Positions 29,001 through 41,378 are shown, counted from the stretch's first letter. The stretch is 64,000 bases of DNA from Sphingomonadales bacterium Ga0077557 (GCA_001464615.1 LNFI01000016.1:1-64000); one strand, 5' to 3'. The notes: generated by a model not told the origin, from the sequence alone. Program-made: numbers and translations.

Positions 29001-29700
29001 TGGTGCCAACGTCAATCTGCTGATCGACGACGGCGCCTGGACCGACCCCAATGAACTCGCTGACAGTTTCGAGCGGCAAAAGGGCTTTGCGTACGGCGTC
29101 AAGGGCGTGCCCGTCCGTCAGGCCGCAATCCTCGCCTCCGCGCTCAAGACCGTCGATTGCGCCTATCAGAACCTCGAAAGCGTCGAACTCGGCATCACCA
29201 CGATCGACCAATATGTCGATACGTTGGGCGGCATCAGCCGTGCCGTCACCCGTGCCAAGGGTGGTACCACCGCCCCCGTCTATATCGGCGACCAAACGCA
29301 AGGCTCTGGCAAGGTCCGCAGCCTGCAGGAACAGGTCGCGCTCGAAACCCGCACCCGCATCCTCAACCCCGTCTGGACCGAAGGTCTGCTCAAGCACGGC
29401 TATGAGGGCGTCCGCACGATCGAAGGCCATGTCACCACGACAATGGGCTGGTCTGCAACGACGGGCGAGGTCGACCCTTGGGTCTATCAACGCATCAGCG
29501 AAACCTATGTGCTCGACGCTGAAATGCGCGAGCGCATCGCCGCGCTCAACCCGCGCGCCTCGGCACGTGTCGCCAATCGCCTGATCGAGGCGGTTGAACG
29601 CAATTACTGGTCACCAGACGAAGCTACGCTCGCAGCCCTCCACGCCGCCAGCGACGAACTCGAGGATCGTCTCGAGGGTGTCGTGGCTGTCGCGGCTTAA
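26026..29700 (+). CDS. bchH: Magnesium chelatase subunit H
   Basis: 1224 residues from the ATG at 26026, which overlaps the end of bchB by 11 bp; a slightly earlier start is possible. CobN/BchH family blocks include [38 protein letters not shown] and [20 protein letters not shown] near the C-terminus. BchH binds protoporphyrin IX and, with the BchI-BchD motor, inserts Mg2+, the first committed step to bacteriochlorophyll. bchI and bchD lie at 56480-59235. Confidence 0.97.
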   Translation: MRANAPAQITPVRVVVITLDNHLSGAFQRAQQQFERANPGVTIHFHAAADWEEKAGALDAARADIAQGDIILVTMLFLEDHIRAVLPALQARRDSCDAIVGLMSAAAIVKLTRMGDYSMDKPATGALAMIKKLRGTGKPGASSGKGQMAMLRRLPKLLKFVPGTAQDVRAYFLTLQYWLAGSDDNIVDLIRALIDRYAAGERAGLRGKMKAAAPRDYPEVGIYHPAIPARMSAKLSDLPRRRGTKGTVGVLMLRSYVLAKDAAHYDGVIAALEARGLDVIPAFAGGLDGRPAIEQLFMKDGKSTVDAVINLTGFSLVGGPAYNDTAAAEAILTKLDRPYIAAHPVEFQTLQAWGANRQGLLPLESTMMIAIPELDGGTQPMVFGGRSDGTDTACTGCQRGCTFPATGAVRQMESCGERAEALAGRVLKMIELRRSAEVNRRVAIVLFNFPPNAGAAGTAQFLAVFESLHATLTRLASEGYDVEIPATVDDLREAILGGNAARYGTEANVHAKVSADTIVARETWLNEIEAAWGPAPGKLQSDGTSVQILGAQFGNVFIGIQPALGIEGDPMRLLFEGRFAPTHAFAAFYRWLREDFKAHAVLHFGTHGSLEFMPGKQTGLTADCWPDRLIGDLPNIYLYAANNPSEGVLAKRRSGATLVSYLTPALTNSGVYKGLADLKASVDRWRTMEPGDEQAEPLAEMIAVQAEALDLDGSDVTTLAAKLYEIERELIPQGLHVAGLAATREERIDMILASAEGRDQPLSRDTVEALVDGKLKADTPLLKDMAALDKALATNHELDGIVRALNGSYIHPVSGGDILRAPEILPTGRNIHGFDPFRLPSAFAVKDGAEQAQRLVDRSVADSGHLPETVAMVLWGTDNLKSEGAQIAQVLALIGARPRFDSYNRLAGAELIPLEELGRPRIDVIVTLSGVFRDLLPLQTRMMAEAALLAAQADEPEEMNFVRRHALAHQAEHGCDLETAALRVFSNAEGAYGANVNLLIDDGAWTDPNELADSFERQKGFAYGVKGVPVRQAAILASALKTVDCAYQNLESVELGITTIDQYVDTLGGISRAVTRAKGGTTAPVYIGDQTQGSGKVRSLQEQVALETRTRILNPVWTEGLLKHGYEGVRTIEGHVTTTMGWSATTGEVDPWVYQRISETYVLDAEMRERIAALNPRASARVANRLIEAVERNYWSPDEATLAALHAASDELEDRLEGVVAVAA

Positions 29701-31285
<1,585 letters not shown>

Positions 31286-31289
<4 letters not shown>

Positions 31290-32704
31290 AGGCTGGCCGC
31301 ACGACTCAGTTCTGGATGCAGGCGGGCACCAAATTCCTGCCTTTTGCAGATGCGGCGACCAAAGAATTGCCGCTCAGCCGCTTGCTGCGCCTGTCGCTGT
31401 TCCAGGTCTCGGTCGGTATGGCCGCTGTGCTGCTGACGGGTACGCTCAACCGGGTGATGATCGTCGAACTTGGCATGTCGGCGTCGGTCGTTGCGGCGAT
31501 GGTCTCGCTGCCATTGTTATTCGCGCCGCTGCGCGCGCTGATCGGCCATAAATCGGATAATCACCGCTCGCTGCTCGGCTGGAAGCGGGTACCCTATATC
31601 TGGTTCGGGACGCTGCTGCAGTTCGGCGGATTTGCGATTCTGCCTTTCGCGCTGCTTGTCATGTCGGGCGGTGGCCAAGGCCCTGCGTTCAGCGGCCAGA
31701 TTGCGGCCGCATTGGCGTTTCTGTTCATCGGCGCCGGCATGCACACCACGCAAACCGCTGGCCTGGCGCTTGCCACCGATCTCGCCACCGACGAGACCCG
31801 ACCACGTGTCGTCGCGTTGCTATACGTGATGCTGCTGCTGGGCATGATGATCAGCGCGCTTGTTTTTGGCCAGTTGCTGAAGGATTTCTCAGCCACCCGG
31901 CTGGTCCAGATTGTGTCGACGGTGTCGGTGCTGACGGTGGTGCTCAACATCATCGCCCTGTGGAAGCAGGAAGCGCGCAACCGCGCGGCGACGACCGCAC
32001 GCGACAACGCGCCCAGCTTCAAGCAGGTTTGGAAGATCTTCATTGCCCGCCCCAAGACGATGCGGCTGCTGGTCTCGGTGGGCCTTGGTTCGGCAGCGTT
32101 CAGCATGCAGGACGTGCTGCTGGAGCCTTATGGTGGCCAGATTCTGGGCCTGTCCGTGGGCGCGACCACGTCGCTGACCGCGCTTTGGGCGCTCGGGATG
32201 CTCACTGGCTTTTCGCTTGCCGCCCGCGCGCTCAGCAAGGGGGGAGAGCCGCATCGGCTGGCCGGCTTCGGCGCGACTGCCGGTATCGGGGCCTTTCTGT
32301 TCGTTATTTTCGCTGGACCGATGGGTGTGCCCGCCTTGCTGGCAATCGGCGCGACGATCATCGGCTTTGGTGCTGGACTGTTCTCGGTCGGCACCCTCAC
32401 TGCGGCCATGAGCATCTCCGATGAAGGACATAGCGGCCTTGCGCTCGGTGCCTGGGGCGCGGTGCAGGCGACCTGTGGTGGCCTCGCGATCGCGATCGGC
32501 GCTTTTGCGCGAGATCTGATCTCGTCAGCGGCAACCGCGCGCGAACTTGGCGCAACGCTGGCAGCACCGACGACGGGCTATGCGTTTGTCTATTGCTTTG
32601 AAATTTTGTTGTTGTTGGCGACTCTGGTGGCACTCGGGCCGCTGGTTCGTGGTCGGGAAGCCAAGCCCGCACCACGCTTCGGCCTTACCGAATTCCCCAT
32701 TTGA
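31286..32704 (+). CDS. lhaA: LH1 assembly factor LhaA (PucC/BCD family)
   Basis: 472 residues with about twelve membrane helices. MIVELGMSASVVAAMVSLPL, LIGHKSDNHRSLLGWKRVPY and SMQDVLLEPYGGQILGLSVG are typical of LhaA. It helps insert bacteriochlorophyll into LH1. The position before puhA is the standard one, which separates it from the paralogue bch2. Confidence 0.94.
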
Positions 32705-32727
32705 CGGATATGTGAAGGATAGTTCTG

Positions 32728-33498
32728 ATGCACTTACAAGTCACACAAGGGATCGACGTGGCGCTGATCGTTCTCAACGCCTTTTTCCTCTTTTTCCTGG
32801 GGTTGGTCATCTATCTGCGCCGGGAGGATCGCCGCGAGGGCTACCCCCTGGAGCATGAGCTGACTGGCCGACTTGAAGGTGAAGGCGGGTTGATCCTGAC
32901 CGCACCGACCAAGAGCTTCAAGCTGCCCTTCGGCCATGGCACTGTCACCGCCCCCACCAAGGGCCGTGAGCCTGTGCAGGTGCCCGGCGCGCGCAAGTCC
33001 GATTGGTTCGCAGGTGCCCCGATCGAGCCAACCGGCAACCCGCTGGTTGACGGCGTCGGCCCGGCTGCCTTTGCTGAGCGCGCCAAGCGCCCCGATCTCG
33101 ATTGGGAAGGCCATGCCCGCATCGTGCCGCTGAGCACCGCCGAAGGCTTCTTCCTTGAACGCAAGGATGCCGATCCACGCGGTTATGCCGTTGTTGCTTA
33201 TGATGGCAAAAAAGCAGGCACGGTCAGCGATATCTGGATCGACAAGGCCGATCGAATGATCCGCTATCTCCAGGTCGATACCGGTGCTCGCCAAGTGCTG
33301 ATGCCGATGACGGTCGCCTCGGTCAGCCGTTTCCGCCAGACTGTCACCACCACAGCGATCACCGCTGCCCAGTTCGCCGATGCCCCGGCCATCGAAGGCA
33401 CTGGCGTCATCACCCTGTACGAAGAGGAGCGCGTTCAGGCCTATTTCGGCGGCGGCTATCTCTATGCGACCGCCGATCGTTCGGAGCCCCTGATATGA
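32728..33498 (+). CDS. puhA: Reaction centre H subunit
   Basis: 256 residues: one N-terminal membrane helix (about 11-31) ending in YLRREDRREGYPLEHE, then the cytoplasmic domain with the PRC-barrel region (YAVVAYDGKKAGTVSDIWID). PuhA caps the L-M dimer and shapes proton entry to QB. Overlaps puhB by 4 bp. Confidence 0.96.
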   Translation: MHLQVTQGIDVALIVLNAFFLFFLGLVIYLRREDRREGYPLEHELTGRLEGEGGLILTAPTKSFKLPFGHGTVTAPTKGREPVQVPGARKSDWFAGAPIEPTGNPLVDGVGPAAFAERAKRPDLDWEGHARIVPLSTAEGFFLERKDADPRGYAVVAYDGKKAGTVSDIWIDKADRMIRYLQVDTGARQVLMPMTVASVSRFRQTVTTTAITAAQFADAPAIEGTGVITLYEEERVQAYFGGGYLYATADRSEPLI

Positions 33499-34148
33499 TG
33501 ACGGAATATGAAATGGAGCCGGTTCCGGGTCTGCCGGGCCTGCTCCCCAAGGGCGAGACGATCATCTGGCAGGGCGCGCCCAATTGGCGCGTGCTGGCCC
33601 GGACGGCTTTTCACACCGGCACGGTTGCCGCCTATTTCGCTGCGCTGACGGTATTCGCCCTTGGTGCAGCGCTGTGGCGCGGGGTTGAAGCCCCATCTGA
33701 TCTGGCCGGCGTTGCAATCACGGTTGGCGGGATGATCGTTGGCCTGGCGCTGCTGCACCTGCTCGCCTGGGCCGTGGCACGGTCGACGATCTATACGCTC
33801 ACCGATCGTCGCGTTGTGCTCCGCTTCGGCGTTGCGCTCCCCAAGTGCATCAATCTGCCGCTCGGGATTATCGGTAATGTCGATCTGCGCCAACGCGCAA
33901 ACGGCACCGGCGATCTGGCGATTAAGCTGAACAGCGAACAGCGGCTTGGCTATGCGGCTTTGTGGCCGCATGCCCGCGCCTGGCATTATGTTGAACCGCA
34001 GCCAATGATGCGCGCTGTGCCCGATGTCGATGCCGTTGCGACGCTGCTCGCGCGCGCCTGCCTGTCGATCCAGACCGACGGTCGCGTCGTCCCCATTGAA
34101 GCCGCCGCGCGTCGCGCCCAGGCAGAAGAACAGGCAGTCGCCGCATGA
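33495..34148 (+). CDS. puhB: Photosynthetic complex assembly protein PuhB
   Basis: 217 residues with membrane helices around 40-60 and 75-95 and a bPH-like domain (TIYTLTDRRVVLRFGVALPK). PuhB is needed for efficient reaction-centre assembly in Rhodobacter. Part of the coupled puhABC run. Confidence 0.9.
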   Translation: MMTEYEMEPVPGLPGLLPKGETIIWQGAPNWRVLARTAFHTGTVAAYFAALTVFALGAALWRGVEAPSDLAGVAITVGGMIVGLALLHLLAWAVARSTIYTLTDRRVVLRFGVALPKCINLPLGIIGNVDLRQRANGTGDLAIKLNSEQRLGYAALWPHARAWHYVEPQPMMRAVPDVDAVATLLARACLSIQTDGRVVPIEAAARRAQAEEQAVAA

Positions 34149-34633
34149 CCACCGCCCCGCATTCCCATCATGTTGACGTTCCCAAGGGCGCGCTGATCAT
34201 GGCCGGTTTTCTGGTGGTTTCGTCGATCGCGATCACTAGCGCCGCGCGAATCATGCAATTGCCGCCCGCGGCATCCCCCGTGCTGATGCGCGCAGAACAG
34301 AAAGTGGCGCCCATCGCCAGCCGCCAGCTGCGCTTTTCCGATCGCGCCGATGGTGCGGTGGTGATTGAGGATGTCACCACTGGCGGCACGGCATTGTTGC
34401 TCGAACCTGGCACCAATAGCGGCTTCATTCGCGGCGTAATGCGCGGCCTTGCGCGGGAGCGGCGCATGCAGGGCATTACCTCCACACCGCCATTTGATCT
34501 CACGCTGTGGAAAGACGGCGAATTATCATTGACGGATACCGTTACAGGGCGTTCAATCGAGCTTAATTCCTTTGGATCGACGAACCGTGCAACGTTCCTT
34601 GATCTGCTCACCCGCCCGGAGACTGCCCGGTGA
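34145..34633 (+). CDS. puhC: Photosynthetic complex assembly protein PuhC
   Basis: 162 residues, one N-terminal membrane helix (about 17-35) and a periplasmic domain with RQLRFSDRADGAVVIEDV and GTNSGFIRGVMRGLARERR, typical of PuhC. It affects RC-LH1 core levels. Overlaps the next gene through GTGA. Confidence 0.88.
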   Translation: MTTAPHSHHVDVPKGALIMAGFLVVSSIAITSAARIMQLPPAASPVLMRAEQKVAPIASRQLRFSDRADGAVVIEDVTTGGTALLLEPGTNSGFIRGVMRGLARERRMQGITSTPPFDLTLWKDGELSLTDTVTGRSIELNSFGSTNRATFLDLLTRPETAR

Positions 34634-34926
34634 TAAGCTTTTCGCGGACACGGTTTGACACACCGTGCCGGATCGAAATTGAAAACAGCCACGAGCATTT
34701 TCACGCGCATGTCGAACTTGACGGCGGCGTGGCAATCAATCCGGGCGACAAGGTGCTGGTGCATGGCGATCCGATCATGATCCCGTTCGGCCAAAGCGCG
34801 ACGTTTGACCGGATTGCGACGGTCGAGCGCGCCACCGCGATCGAACGGCTCTGGACCAAATTCGCCGGTCATTTTGAAATGACCGAACTTTATGAAGTCA
34901 GCTTCACGCCGCGGAGGACCGTATGA
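34630..34926 (+). CDS. Conserved hypothetical protein between puhC and acsF
   Basis: 98 residues starting at a GTG that overlaps the puhC stop. It is soluble, with [20 protein letters not shown] and [16 protein letters not shown], a His-rich beta-type protein. An unnamed gene at this place is, to my knowledge, usual in sphingomonad photosynthesis clusters. Overlaps on both sides (puhC and acsF) show translational coupling. A link to RC assembly or the AcsF step is inferred only from position. Confidence 0.75.
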   Translation: MISFSRTRFDTPCRIEIENSHEHFHAHVELDGGVAINPGDKVLVHGDPIMIPFGQSATFDRIATVERATAIERLWTKFAGHFEMTELYEVSFTPRRTV

Positions 34927-35987
34927 ACGCCGTCACACCGATCAAGGCAGCGCCAGATACAATGGCGATTGCCAAAGAAAACACGGTGCTGAGCCCGCGT
35001 TTTTACACCACCGATTTCGTGGCGATGGACAAGATCGACGTCACGCCGGTTCGCGCCGAATGGGATAAGCTGATCGCCGAAATGGTCGCTGATCCCAACA
35101 AGCTGCATTTCAAACGCACCAGCCAGTTTGACGGCGTGATCGAAAGCCTCCCCGATGGGCTGCGCGAAGAATTCATCGATTTCCTGGTGAGCTCGCTGAC
35201 CGCCGAATTTTCCGGCTGCATCCTCTATGCCGAGATTCAGAAGCGCGCCAAAAACCCCGATATCAAGCAGCTCTTCCGCCTGATGAGCCGCGATGAGAGC
35301 CGCCATGCCGGTTTCATCAATGATACGCTGAAGGATGCCGGGATCGGCGTCGATCTGGGCTTTTTGACAAAGACCAAAAAATACACCTATTTCCGTCCGA
35401 AGTTCATTTTCTACGCGACCTATCTGTCGGAAAAAATTGGTTATGCGCGCTATATCACGATCTTCCGGCACCTCGCGCGCCATCCCGAACTGCGGTTCCA
35501 CCCGATCTTCAATTGGTTCGAAGAATGGTGCAATGACGAGTTCCGCCATGGCGAAGCCTTTGCGCTGCTGATGCGCAACGATCCCAAGCTGCTCACCGGC
35601 CTCAACAAGCTGTGGGTCCGCTTCTTCCTGGTCGCTGTTTATGCGACGATGTATGTTCGCGATCATAATCGCCCGCAATTCCACAAGGCGCTGGGCATTG
35701 ATCCCAAGGATTATGATTTCCAGGTTTTCCGCGTTTGCTCGGAAATTACCAAGCAAGTCTTCCCCATGACGCTGCAAACCGACAGCCCCGCCTTCCGCGC
35801 CGGGCTTGAGCGGATGCGCAAGATTGCTTTGGCAATCGACGACGCCAAAGCGCAAGGCGGGATCATCGGCGCGATCAAGAAAATCGGGTTGGTTGGCGCA
35901 GCTGGATTCAACTTCGCCCGCCTTTATCTGCATCCAGTCGACAAGAACGCACTGCCCGCCAATGTTCGGCTGGTGCCCGCCTGGTGA
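34923..35987 (+). CDS. acsF: Aerobic Mg-protoporphyrin IX monomethyl ester cyclase
   Basis: 354 residues. The di-iron carboxylate ligands are in [28 protein letters not shown] and [17 protein letters not shown]. It forms the isocyclic ring E with molecular oxygen. With no bchE in the window, acsF marks oxygen-dependent bacteriochlorophyll synthesis, as in aerobic anoxygenic phototrophs. Confidence 0.96.
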   Translation: MNAVTPIKAAPDTMAIAKENTVLSPRFYTTDFVAMDKIDVTPVRAEWDKLIAEMVADPNKLHFKRTSQFDGVIESLPDGLREEFIDFLVSSLTAEFSGCILYAEIQKRAKNPDIKQLFRLMSRDESRHAGFINDTLKDAGIGVDLGFLTKTKKYTYFRPKFIFYATYLSEKIGYARYITIFRHLARHPELRFHPIFNWFEEWCNDEFRHGEAFALLMRNDPKLLTGLNKLWVRFFLVAVYATMYVRDHNRPQFHKALGIDPKDYDFQVFRVCSEITKQVFPMTLQTDSPAFRAGLERMRKIALAIDDAKAQGGIIGAIKKIGLVGAAGFNFARLYLHPVDKNALPANVRLVPAW

Positions 35988-36775
35988 CCATCCCGCCGCT
36001 CTTTTTTGCATTGTTGATGTGGTTCATTGGCACGGGCGCCGTGGTGTGGCTCGATAGCCGACCGCAATCGACCTTCAAGACGAGCCACCGTCTCGCCGGG
36101 CTGGTCGCGATGATCGCCATGGCGGTGGTGTGGTGGCAGAGCGGTGATACCAGCTGGTCGGGTGCCTATGTTGGCTTTGCCGCGGCGATCCTGATCTGGG
36201 GCTGGCATGAAATGGGCTTCCTGATGGGCTTCGTCGCCGGCCCGCTCAAGACTCCCTGCCCCCCTGGCCTTGTTGGCTGGGACCGCTTCAAGGCAGCGAC
36301 CAACACTGTGATTCATCACGAAATCGCGATCGCCGCCAATCTGCTGCTGCTCGTGGCGATCACCTGGGGCCAGCCCAACCAATCGGCACCGCTCACCTTC
36401 GCGCTGCTCTTTGGCCTGCGGCTCAGCGCCAAGTTCAACCTGTTCTTTGGCGTGCCGAATTTGAGCGACGAGATTTTTCCGGCACATCTGGCCTATCTCA
36501 AAAGCTATTTCGGTAAAAGGTCGATCAGCGCGCTCTATCCCATCTCTGTGATCGGCTGTGCCGCCACAGCGATCTGGGCCTGGGTAAGCGCTGAAGCAGC
36601 ACCAGCCGCGAGCGGCCCGGCAGTGACCGCCACGTTGCTCGCGGGGCTTGCGGCTTTGGGTCTTGTGGAGCATATTTTCCTGGTACTGCCAGTTCGCGAT
36701 GCGAAGATGTGGCGCTGGGCTTCAGCGTCTAAGCCGGCGCCACCAAGTGCGGCAAAAGCCGCCATAATAGATTAG
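35984..36775 (+). CDS. puhE: PuhE-like membrane protein (DUF3623)
   Basis: 263 residues with about seven membrane helices. [20 protein letters not shown] and [20 protein letters not shown] are typical of the PuhE/DUF3623 family. In Rhodobacter capsulatus the homologue limits bacteriochlorophyll production and RC assembly. Start overlaps acsF by 4 bp; hemA follows 21 bp later. Confidence 0.9.
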   Translation: MTIPPLFFALLMWFIGTGAVVWLDSRPQSTFKTSHRLAGLVAMIAMAVVWWQSGDTSWSGAYVGFAAAILIWGWHEMGFLMGFVAGPLKTPCPPGLVGWDRFKAATNTVIHHEIAIAANLLLLVAITWGQPNQSAPLTFALLFGLRLSAKFNLFFGVPNLSDEIFPAHLAYLKSYFGKRSISALYPISVIGCAATAIWAWVSAEAAPAASGPAVTATLLAGLAALGLVEHIFLVLPVRDAKMWRWASASKPAPPSAAKAAIID

Positions 36776-36796
36776 GATTTCGGGGAGGGGTATTTG

Positions 36797-38017
36797 ATGG
36801 ACTATGAGGCATTTTTCCAGGCCGAGCTCGATACGCTCAAGGACGATGGCCGCTACCGGACCTTCGCTGAGCTAGAGCGCAAGGCTGGGGCCTTCCCGCG
36901 CGCGAAACATCATACCGAAGACGGCGTGAAAGAAGTCACCGTTTGGTGTTCGAATGATTATCTCGGCATGGGCCAGCACCCTGCTGTGCTCGCCGCGATG
37001 CACGACACGCTGGACAGCTGTGGCGCGGGTGCAGGGGGCACGCGCAACATCTCCGGCACCAACCATCATCACGTGCTGCTCGAAGCCGAACTCGCCGATC
37101 TGCACGGCAAGGAAGCAGCGTTGCTGTTTACCTCGGGCTATGTGTCGAACTGGGCGGCGCTTTCGACGCTTGCCGCGCGACTGCCGAACTGCGTAATCTT
37201 CTCCGATTCGCTCAACCATGCCTCGATGATTGAGGGCATGCGCCACAGCCGCGCCGAGTGCCACCGATTCAAGCATAGCGACCCCGCCGATCTCGACCGG
37301 CTGCTCAGCATGGTCGAACCCGGTCGGCCCAAGCTTGTCGCCTTCGAAAGCGTCTATTCGATGGACGGGGATATCGGCCCGATCGCGGAAATCCTCGACG
37401 TTTGCGAAAAGCACGGCGCGCTTTCCTATATCGATGAAGTCCATGCCGTTGGCCTGTATGGCCCACGCGGCGGCGGCATTGCCGAGCGTGAAGGCCTGAT
37501 GGACCGGATCGACGTGATCGAAGGCACGCTCGGCAAGGCGTTCGGCGTGATGGGCGGCTATATCGCAGCGTCGAAGAATCTGTGCGATTACGTCCGCAGC
37601 TTTGCCAGCGGTTTCATCTTCTCAACCGCGCTGCCACCCGCCATCGCAGCGGGTGCCTGTGCCAGCATCAAGCATCTGAAGCGCAGCTCGATCGAGCGCG
37701 AGCGCCACCAGGAGCGCGTGGCTCAGGTCCGCCGCCGGCTCGACGCTATCGGCATTCCGACAATGGAAAACCCCAGCCATATCATCCCGGTGATGGTGGG
37801 CGATGCGCACAAGTGCAAGATGATCAGCGACTGGCTGATGGAGCATCACGGCATCTATGTGCAGCCGATCAACTACCCGACCGTGCCCGTCGGCACGGAG
37901 CGGCTGCGCATTACGCCTTCGCCGGTCCATACCGATGACGATATCGACAGGCTCGTCAACGCGCTGTCCGAAATCTGGTCGAAATGCGAACTGGCCCGTC
38001 GGGCAATGGCGGCCTGA
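36797..38017 (+). CDS. hemA: 5-aminolevulinate synthase
   Basis: 406 residues, alpha-oxoamine synthase fold. Key segments are [41 protein letters not shown] and EGTLGKAFG, where Lys247 binds pyridoxal phosphate. It condenses glycine and succinyl-CoA to 5-aminolevulinate (Shemin pathway), the start of all tetrapyrroles. ATG 36797 is preferred over the TTG one codon earlier; GGGGAGGGG precedes it. Being last in the bchF operon ties precursor supply to pigment synthesis. Confidence 0.96.
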   Translation: MDYEAFFQAELDTLKDDGRYRTFAELERKAGAFPRAKHHTEDGVKEVTVWCSNDYLGMGQHPAVLAAMHDTLDSCGAGAGGTRNISGTNHHHVLLEAELADLHGKEAALLFTSGYVSNWAALSTLAARLPNCVIFSDSLNHASMIEGMRHSRAECHRFKHSDPADLDRLLSMVEPGRPKLVAFESVYSMDGDIGPIAEILDVCEKHGALSYIDEVHAVGLYGPRGGGIAEREGLMDRIDVIEGTLGKAFGVMGGYIAASKNLCDYVRSFASGFIFSTALPPAIAAGACASIKHLKRSSIERERHQERVAQVRRRLDAIGIPTMENPSHIIPVMVGDAHKCKMISDWLMEHHGIYVQPINYPTVPVGTERLRITPSPVHTDDDIDRLVNALSEIWSKCELARRAMAA

Positions 38018-38045
38018 TTCTTTCGTCTGGCCGGGGTCTGCAACG

Positions 38046-38789
38046 ATGAGCAGCCCCGGCTATCGACCATATCAGCCACAATCACAGCCGCTACGGCTCG
38101 ACGAAAATCTGTGGATCGTCGACGGACCTGAAGTTGGGTATCGGCTGGCAGGACTGACATTGCCCTGCCCCACCCGGATGACCGTGATCCGCATCGGTGG
38201 GGCGTTGTGGCTTCACTCCCCATGTGATTTCAGCGCCGCGCTTGCAGCACAGCTGGCGGCTTTGGGCGAAATTCGCTGGATCGTCGCCCCCAACAGCTTC
38301 CATTACACCCATATTGCCGACTGGGCGGCGGCCAACCCGCGTGCCGAATGCCATTTGTCGCCTGATCTGCCACCACGCTTCACGACGCTACCCAGCCCTG
38401 CCCACGCATTGGGTGACGCCGCGCCTGCGGCCTGGGCTGAAGAGATCGACCAGATTCAGGTTGATCTTGGCGGTTTTATCGAAACGATCTTTTTCCACCG
38501 GCCGACGTCGACCGTGATCGTGACTGACCTGATGCAGAATTTTGAGGCCGGTCGCGTCGTCAATCCGATCACCCGCCTGATCCTGCGCGCCGGCGGCTCG
38601 ATTGGCCCGGGCGGCAAGACCTCAATCGACATCCGTCTGCCCGCACGCCGCCATCGGGATCGTGTCCGCGCGGCCGCAGCGCAAATGCTGGCATGGGCGC
38701 CCAAACGGATCATCCTGTCGCACGGCAAATGCTATGACGCGAACATCCCGGCAGAGATCAGCCGCGCCTTTCGCTGGGCGACCGGCTGA
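38046..38789 (+). CDS. DUF4336-like protein (metallo-beta-lactamase-type fold)
   Basis: 247 residues from the ATG at 38046. LDENLWIVDGPEVGYRLAGL near the start, ALGEIRWIVAPNSFHYTHIA in the middle and KRIILSHGKCYD near the end resemble DUF4336 proteins, remote relatives of the metallo-beta-lactamase fold. A full HxHxDH motif is not seen, so catalysis is doubtful. It follows hemA by 28 bp in the same direction and may be cotranscribed. Confidence 0.72.
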   Translation: MSSPGYRPYQPQSQPLRLDENLWIVDGPEVGYRLAGLTLPCPTRMTVIRIGGALWLHSPCDFSAALAAQLAALGEIRWIVAPNSFHYTHIADWAAANPRAECHLSPDLPPRFTTLPSPAHALGDAAPAAWAEEIDQIQVDLGGFIETIFFHRPTSTVIVTDLMQNFEAGRVVNPITRLILRAGGSIGPGGKTSIDIRLPARRHRDRVRAAAAQMLAWAPKRIILSHGKCYDANIPAEISRAFRWATG

Positions 38790-38802
38790 TCCGGCATACA
38801 GA

Positions 38803-39228
38803 TCAGTGGTCGATGGAGGGCTTTAGCGGTCGCCCCTGCCACAGAGAGAGGCGCTGGATGGCCAATCCCGCCAGCCCAGCGATCGGCACCAGATAGCCCA
38901 GATACACGATATGATACCAAGCCGGATAATCCGCCCAGACCCTGAAGAGATGGATTGGAAGGGAGATCGCCAGAAGTATACCGCCCAGCAGCCATGCCGC
39001 CCGCCCATCTCTGGCAATGATTGTTGTGATGCAGGCAGCCGCCGCCGTGCAGAGCGCACCAACTGCCAATCTCGCCACCAGCATGGCCAAGCTATAGGCC
39101 TTTGTCGGCTCTGCAGCGGCATAGTCAGGCCAAAAACTGCGGGCAGCCGCATTCCCGGTTTGAGCGATGACCACGGCGACCAGACACCCGGCCACCAAGC
39201 TGACGGCGGTCCGCACGATCCTGTTCAT
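38803..39228 (-). CDS. Small integral membrane protein, unknown function
   Basis: 141 residues, four predicted membrane helices (about 6-24, 45-65, 72-92, 100-125). The start at 39226-39228 is chosen because GGAG lies 7 nt upstream; a longer frame to 39273 has none. It converges with the DUF4336-like gene. No family recognised. Confidence 0.65.
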   Translation of the reverse strand: MNRIVRTAVSLVAGCLVAVVIAQTGNAAARSFWPDYAAAEPTKAYSLAMLVARLAVGALCTAAAACITTIIARDGRAAWLLGGILLAISLPIHLFRVWADYPAWYHIVYLGYLVPIAGLAGLAIQRLSLWQGRPLKPSIDH

Positions 39229-39280
39229 GGTAACTCCTGTGCTTGATCGGAAGGCATGAAATCCCGGCCGCAAGCCGGTT

Positions 39281-41350
39281 TCAATTCGCCTTCGGCTTCA
39301 CTCGATATTTCTCAAACCAGGCCAGGATTGCCGATGCCTTCGCCGCCGATTGTGAAGGTCGCGCGGTAAACCCGCCATGGCTCGCGCCAGGCAATTTCAC
39401 CAGCGCCGTGGGCACACCGCGGATCTGCAACGCGGCATAATATTGCTCCGACTCGCTCACCGGGGTTCGATAGTCCTCAGCGCCCACCACCACCATCGTC
39501 GGCGTTTTGACATTGCCGACCAGGCTGAGCGGTGATCTGTTCCAATAGGCCATTGGGTCTTCCCACGGCTCCTTGCTGAACCAATAGCGCGAGGTGAAGC
39601 CGGTATTGTCCATCGTCAGCGCCTCGCTGATCCAGTTGATCACCGGCTTTTGCGTGGCTGCAGCTTTGAAGCGATCGGTCTTGCCGACGATCCATGCTGT
39701 CAGCACGCCCCCGCCCGATCCGCCCGTCACGAACAGATTGTCGGGGTCCGCCACGCCCATCGCAATCGCGGCATCGACCGCCGCGATCAGATCGTCATAG
39801 TCACCACCGGGATATTTCTTGTCGATCAGGTTAGCAAAGCCGGCACCATAAGAGGTGCTGCCGCGCGGATTAACATACAGCACGGCATAGCCGCCCGCCG
39901 CGTAAAGCTGGACATCCGTGGAGAAACTGGGGCCATAGGCGCTGTGCGGCCCGCCGTGAATCTCCAGGATCAGCGGCACGCGCCGCCCCTCAACATAGCC
40001 GGGCGGAGTCGCGAGCCACGCCTCGATCGCGGTGCCATCGGGCGCGCGCAAATTCATTTGACGGACCGGCGCCAGCGTCTTGCGCGCCAGCATCGTTTCA
40101 TTGAGCGCCGTTAGCCGCGTGTCCGCCCCGCCATTGCTGACATAGACATCCGCCGGATGCGCCGCTGTGCCGCCACTATAGGCAATCCGGCCACCATTGG
40201 AGACAGAGAAGCTGCCGCCAGAATAGGGCCGGTCAAGCCCGCCGCCCGCCAGCCCACGAACAACCGTCGTCACGCGCCCATCCAGCCCGACCCTGGCCAC
40301 TTGTTTGACGCCATGATCGTCAAAGGAAATGATCAACGAGCGGCTATCCTTGGCCCAAACCGCCCCATCAATGCTGCGATCGAGCCCGGCGGTCAGCGTG
40401 CGTGCGTCGGTCCCGTCGATCGACATCACCGAAAGCTCATCATTGGCATTGCTTGCCCGCTTGTCGGCATAGCCAAGCCAGGCGATCTGCCGGCCATCCG
40501 GCGAGACCACCGGCGCGAAATCGGGTCCATAGCGGCTCGTAAGCGCCGTCACACTACCACTGGCGACATCCACGGCGTAGATTTCGCTGTTGTTCGGCTC
40601 GCGCTCCCAATCGGCCGATCGCACCGCGCCAAACAGGATCCGCTTGCCATCGGGCGTCCAGGAAAGGGGGCCCGCGTCATTCACCGCGCCAAAGGTGAGC
40701 TGCTGCGGCGCGCCACCATCGGCGGGGACCAGGAAGAGATGATCATAACCGGCCTTGATATTGCCGCCGCCATCAGCGCGGTAGGTGACCCGGTCGATCA
40801 CCTCCAGCGGTTCGGCCCAGGCAGCGCCCTCGGGCTTGGCCGGGGCATTGCCGAGCTTGGCCGGCGCGCCGGGCACGGTCATGACAAAGGCGATACGATC
40901 CCCGGCGGGCGACCAAGCAAGGTCGCTTGGGCTATCCGGCAAGCCGGTGATGCGCGCGGTTTCACCAGAACCAAGCCAGCGCACAAACAACTGCGGGGCC
41001 TTGCCGTCCACTGCTGACACAAAGGCAAGCCGACGGCCGTCGGGCGACCAGCGCGGGCGGCTATGATTGCCTGGCCCAGCGACCAGCGGCGATTGGGCCC
41101 CCGTGCGGGCATCGACCAGCCAGATCGTCGAGCGCAACCGATCGGTCATGATATCGGCACTTTGGCGCACATAGGCGATTACGCTGCCGTCGGGGCTGAT
41201 CTGCGGATCTGCTGCCTGTTCAAGAGCAAACAAGTCTTCGCCGGTGAAAAGACGGTTGGGACCTGCAGGAACGGCTGCGGCATCTTGCGCAATCGCTGAA
41301 GTCGCTGGCAGAGCGGTGGTGATCAGCAGCAATGCGAGCATCGAACGCAT
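39281..41350 (-). CDS. Secreted S9 family prolyl oligopeptidase-type peptidase
   Basis: 689 residues with a signal peptide (about 1-21, ending TSAIAQ). The first 400 residues form a beta-propeller with TolB-like repeats (DPQISPDGSVIAYVR, RWSPDGRRLAFVS, SWTPDGKRILFG). The C-terminal alpha/beta hydrolase domain holds the nucleophile in FVTGGSGGGVLTAW, Asp in VVGAEDYRTP and His in PGASHGGF. It likely cleaves peptides in the periplasm. Its ribosome binding site (AGGGGA) sits inside a terminator hairpin that ends at the start codon. Confidence 0.9.
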   Translation of the reverse strand: MRSMLALLLITTALPATSAIAQDAAAVPAGPNRLFTGEDLFALEQAADPQISPDGSVIAYVRQSADIMTDRLRSTIWLVDARTGAQSPLVAGPGNHSRPRWSPDGRRLAFVSAVDGKAPQLFVRWLGSGETARITGLPDSPSDLAWSPAGDRIAFVMTVPGAPAKLGNAPAKPEGAAWAEPLEVIDRVTYRADGGGNIKAGYDHLFLVPADGGAPQQLTFGAVNDAGPLSWTPDGKRILFGAVRSADWEREPNNSEIYAVDVASGSVTALTSRYGPDFAPVVSPDGRQIAWLGYADKRASNANDELSVMSIDGTDARTLTAGLDRSIDGAVWAKDSRSLIISFDDHGVKQVARVGLDGRVTTVVRGLAGGGLDRPYSGGSFSVSNGGRIAYSGGTAAHPADVYVSNGGADTRLTALNETMLARKTLAPVRQMNLRAPDGTAIEAWLATPPGYVEGRRVPLILEIHGGPHSAYGPSFSTDVQLYAAGGYAVLYVNPRGSTSYGAGFANLIDKKYPGGDYDDLIAAVDAAIAMGVADPDNLFVTGGSGGGVLTAWIVGKTDRFKAAATQKPVINWISEALTMDNTGFTSRYWFSKEPWEDPMAYWNRSPLSLVGNVKTPTMVVVGAEDYRTPVSESEQYYAALQIRGVPTALVKLPGASHGGFTARPSQSAAKASAILAWFEKYRVKPKAN

Positions 41351-41378
41351 AAAAAATCCCCTGAAATTAATCAGGGGA
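41351..41378 (-). terminator. puf operon terminator overlapping the S9 peptidase RBS
   Basis: On the minus strand TCCCCTGA (41378-41371) pairs with TCAGGGGA (41364-41357), loop of 6, followed by six T (41356-41351) and immediately the ATG at 41350. Intrinsic terminator about 110 bp after pufC. Confidence 0.8.
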
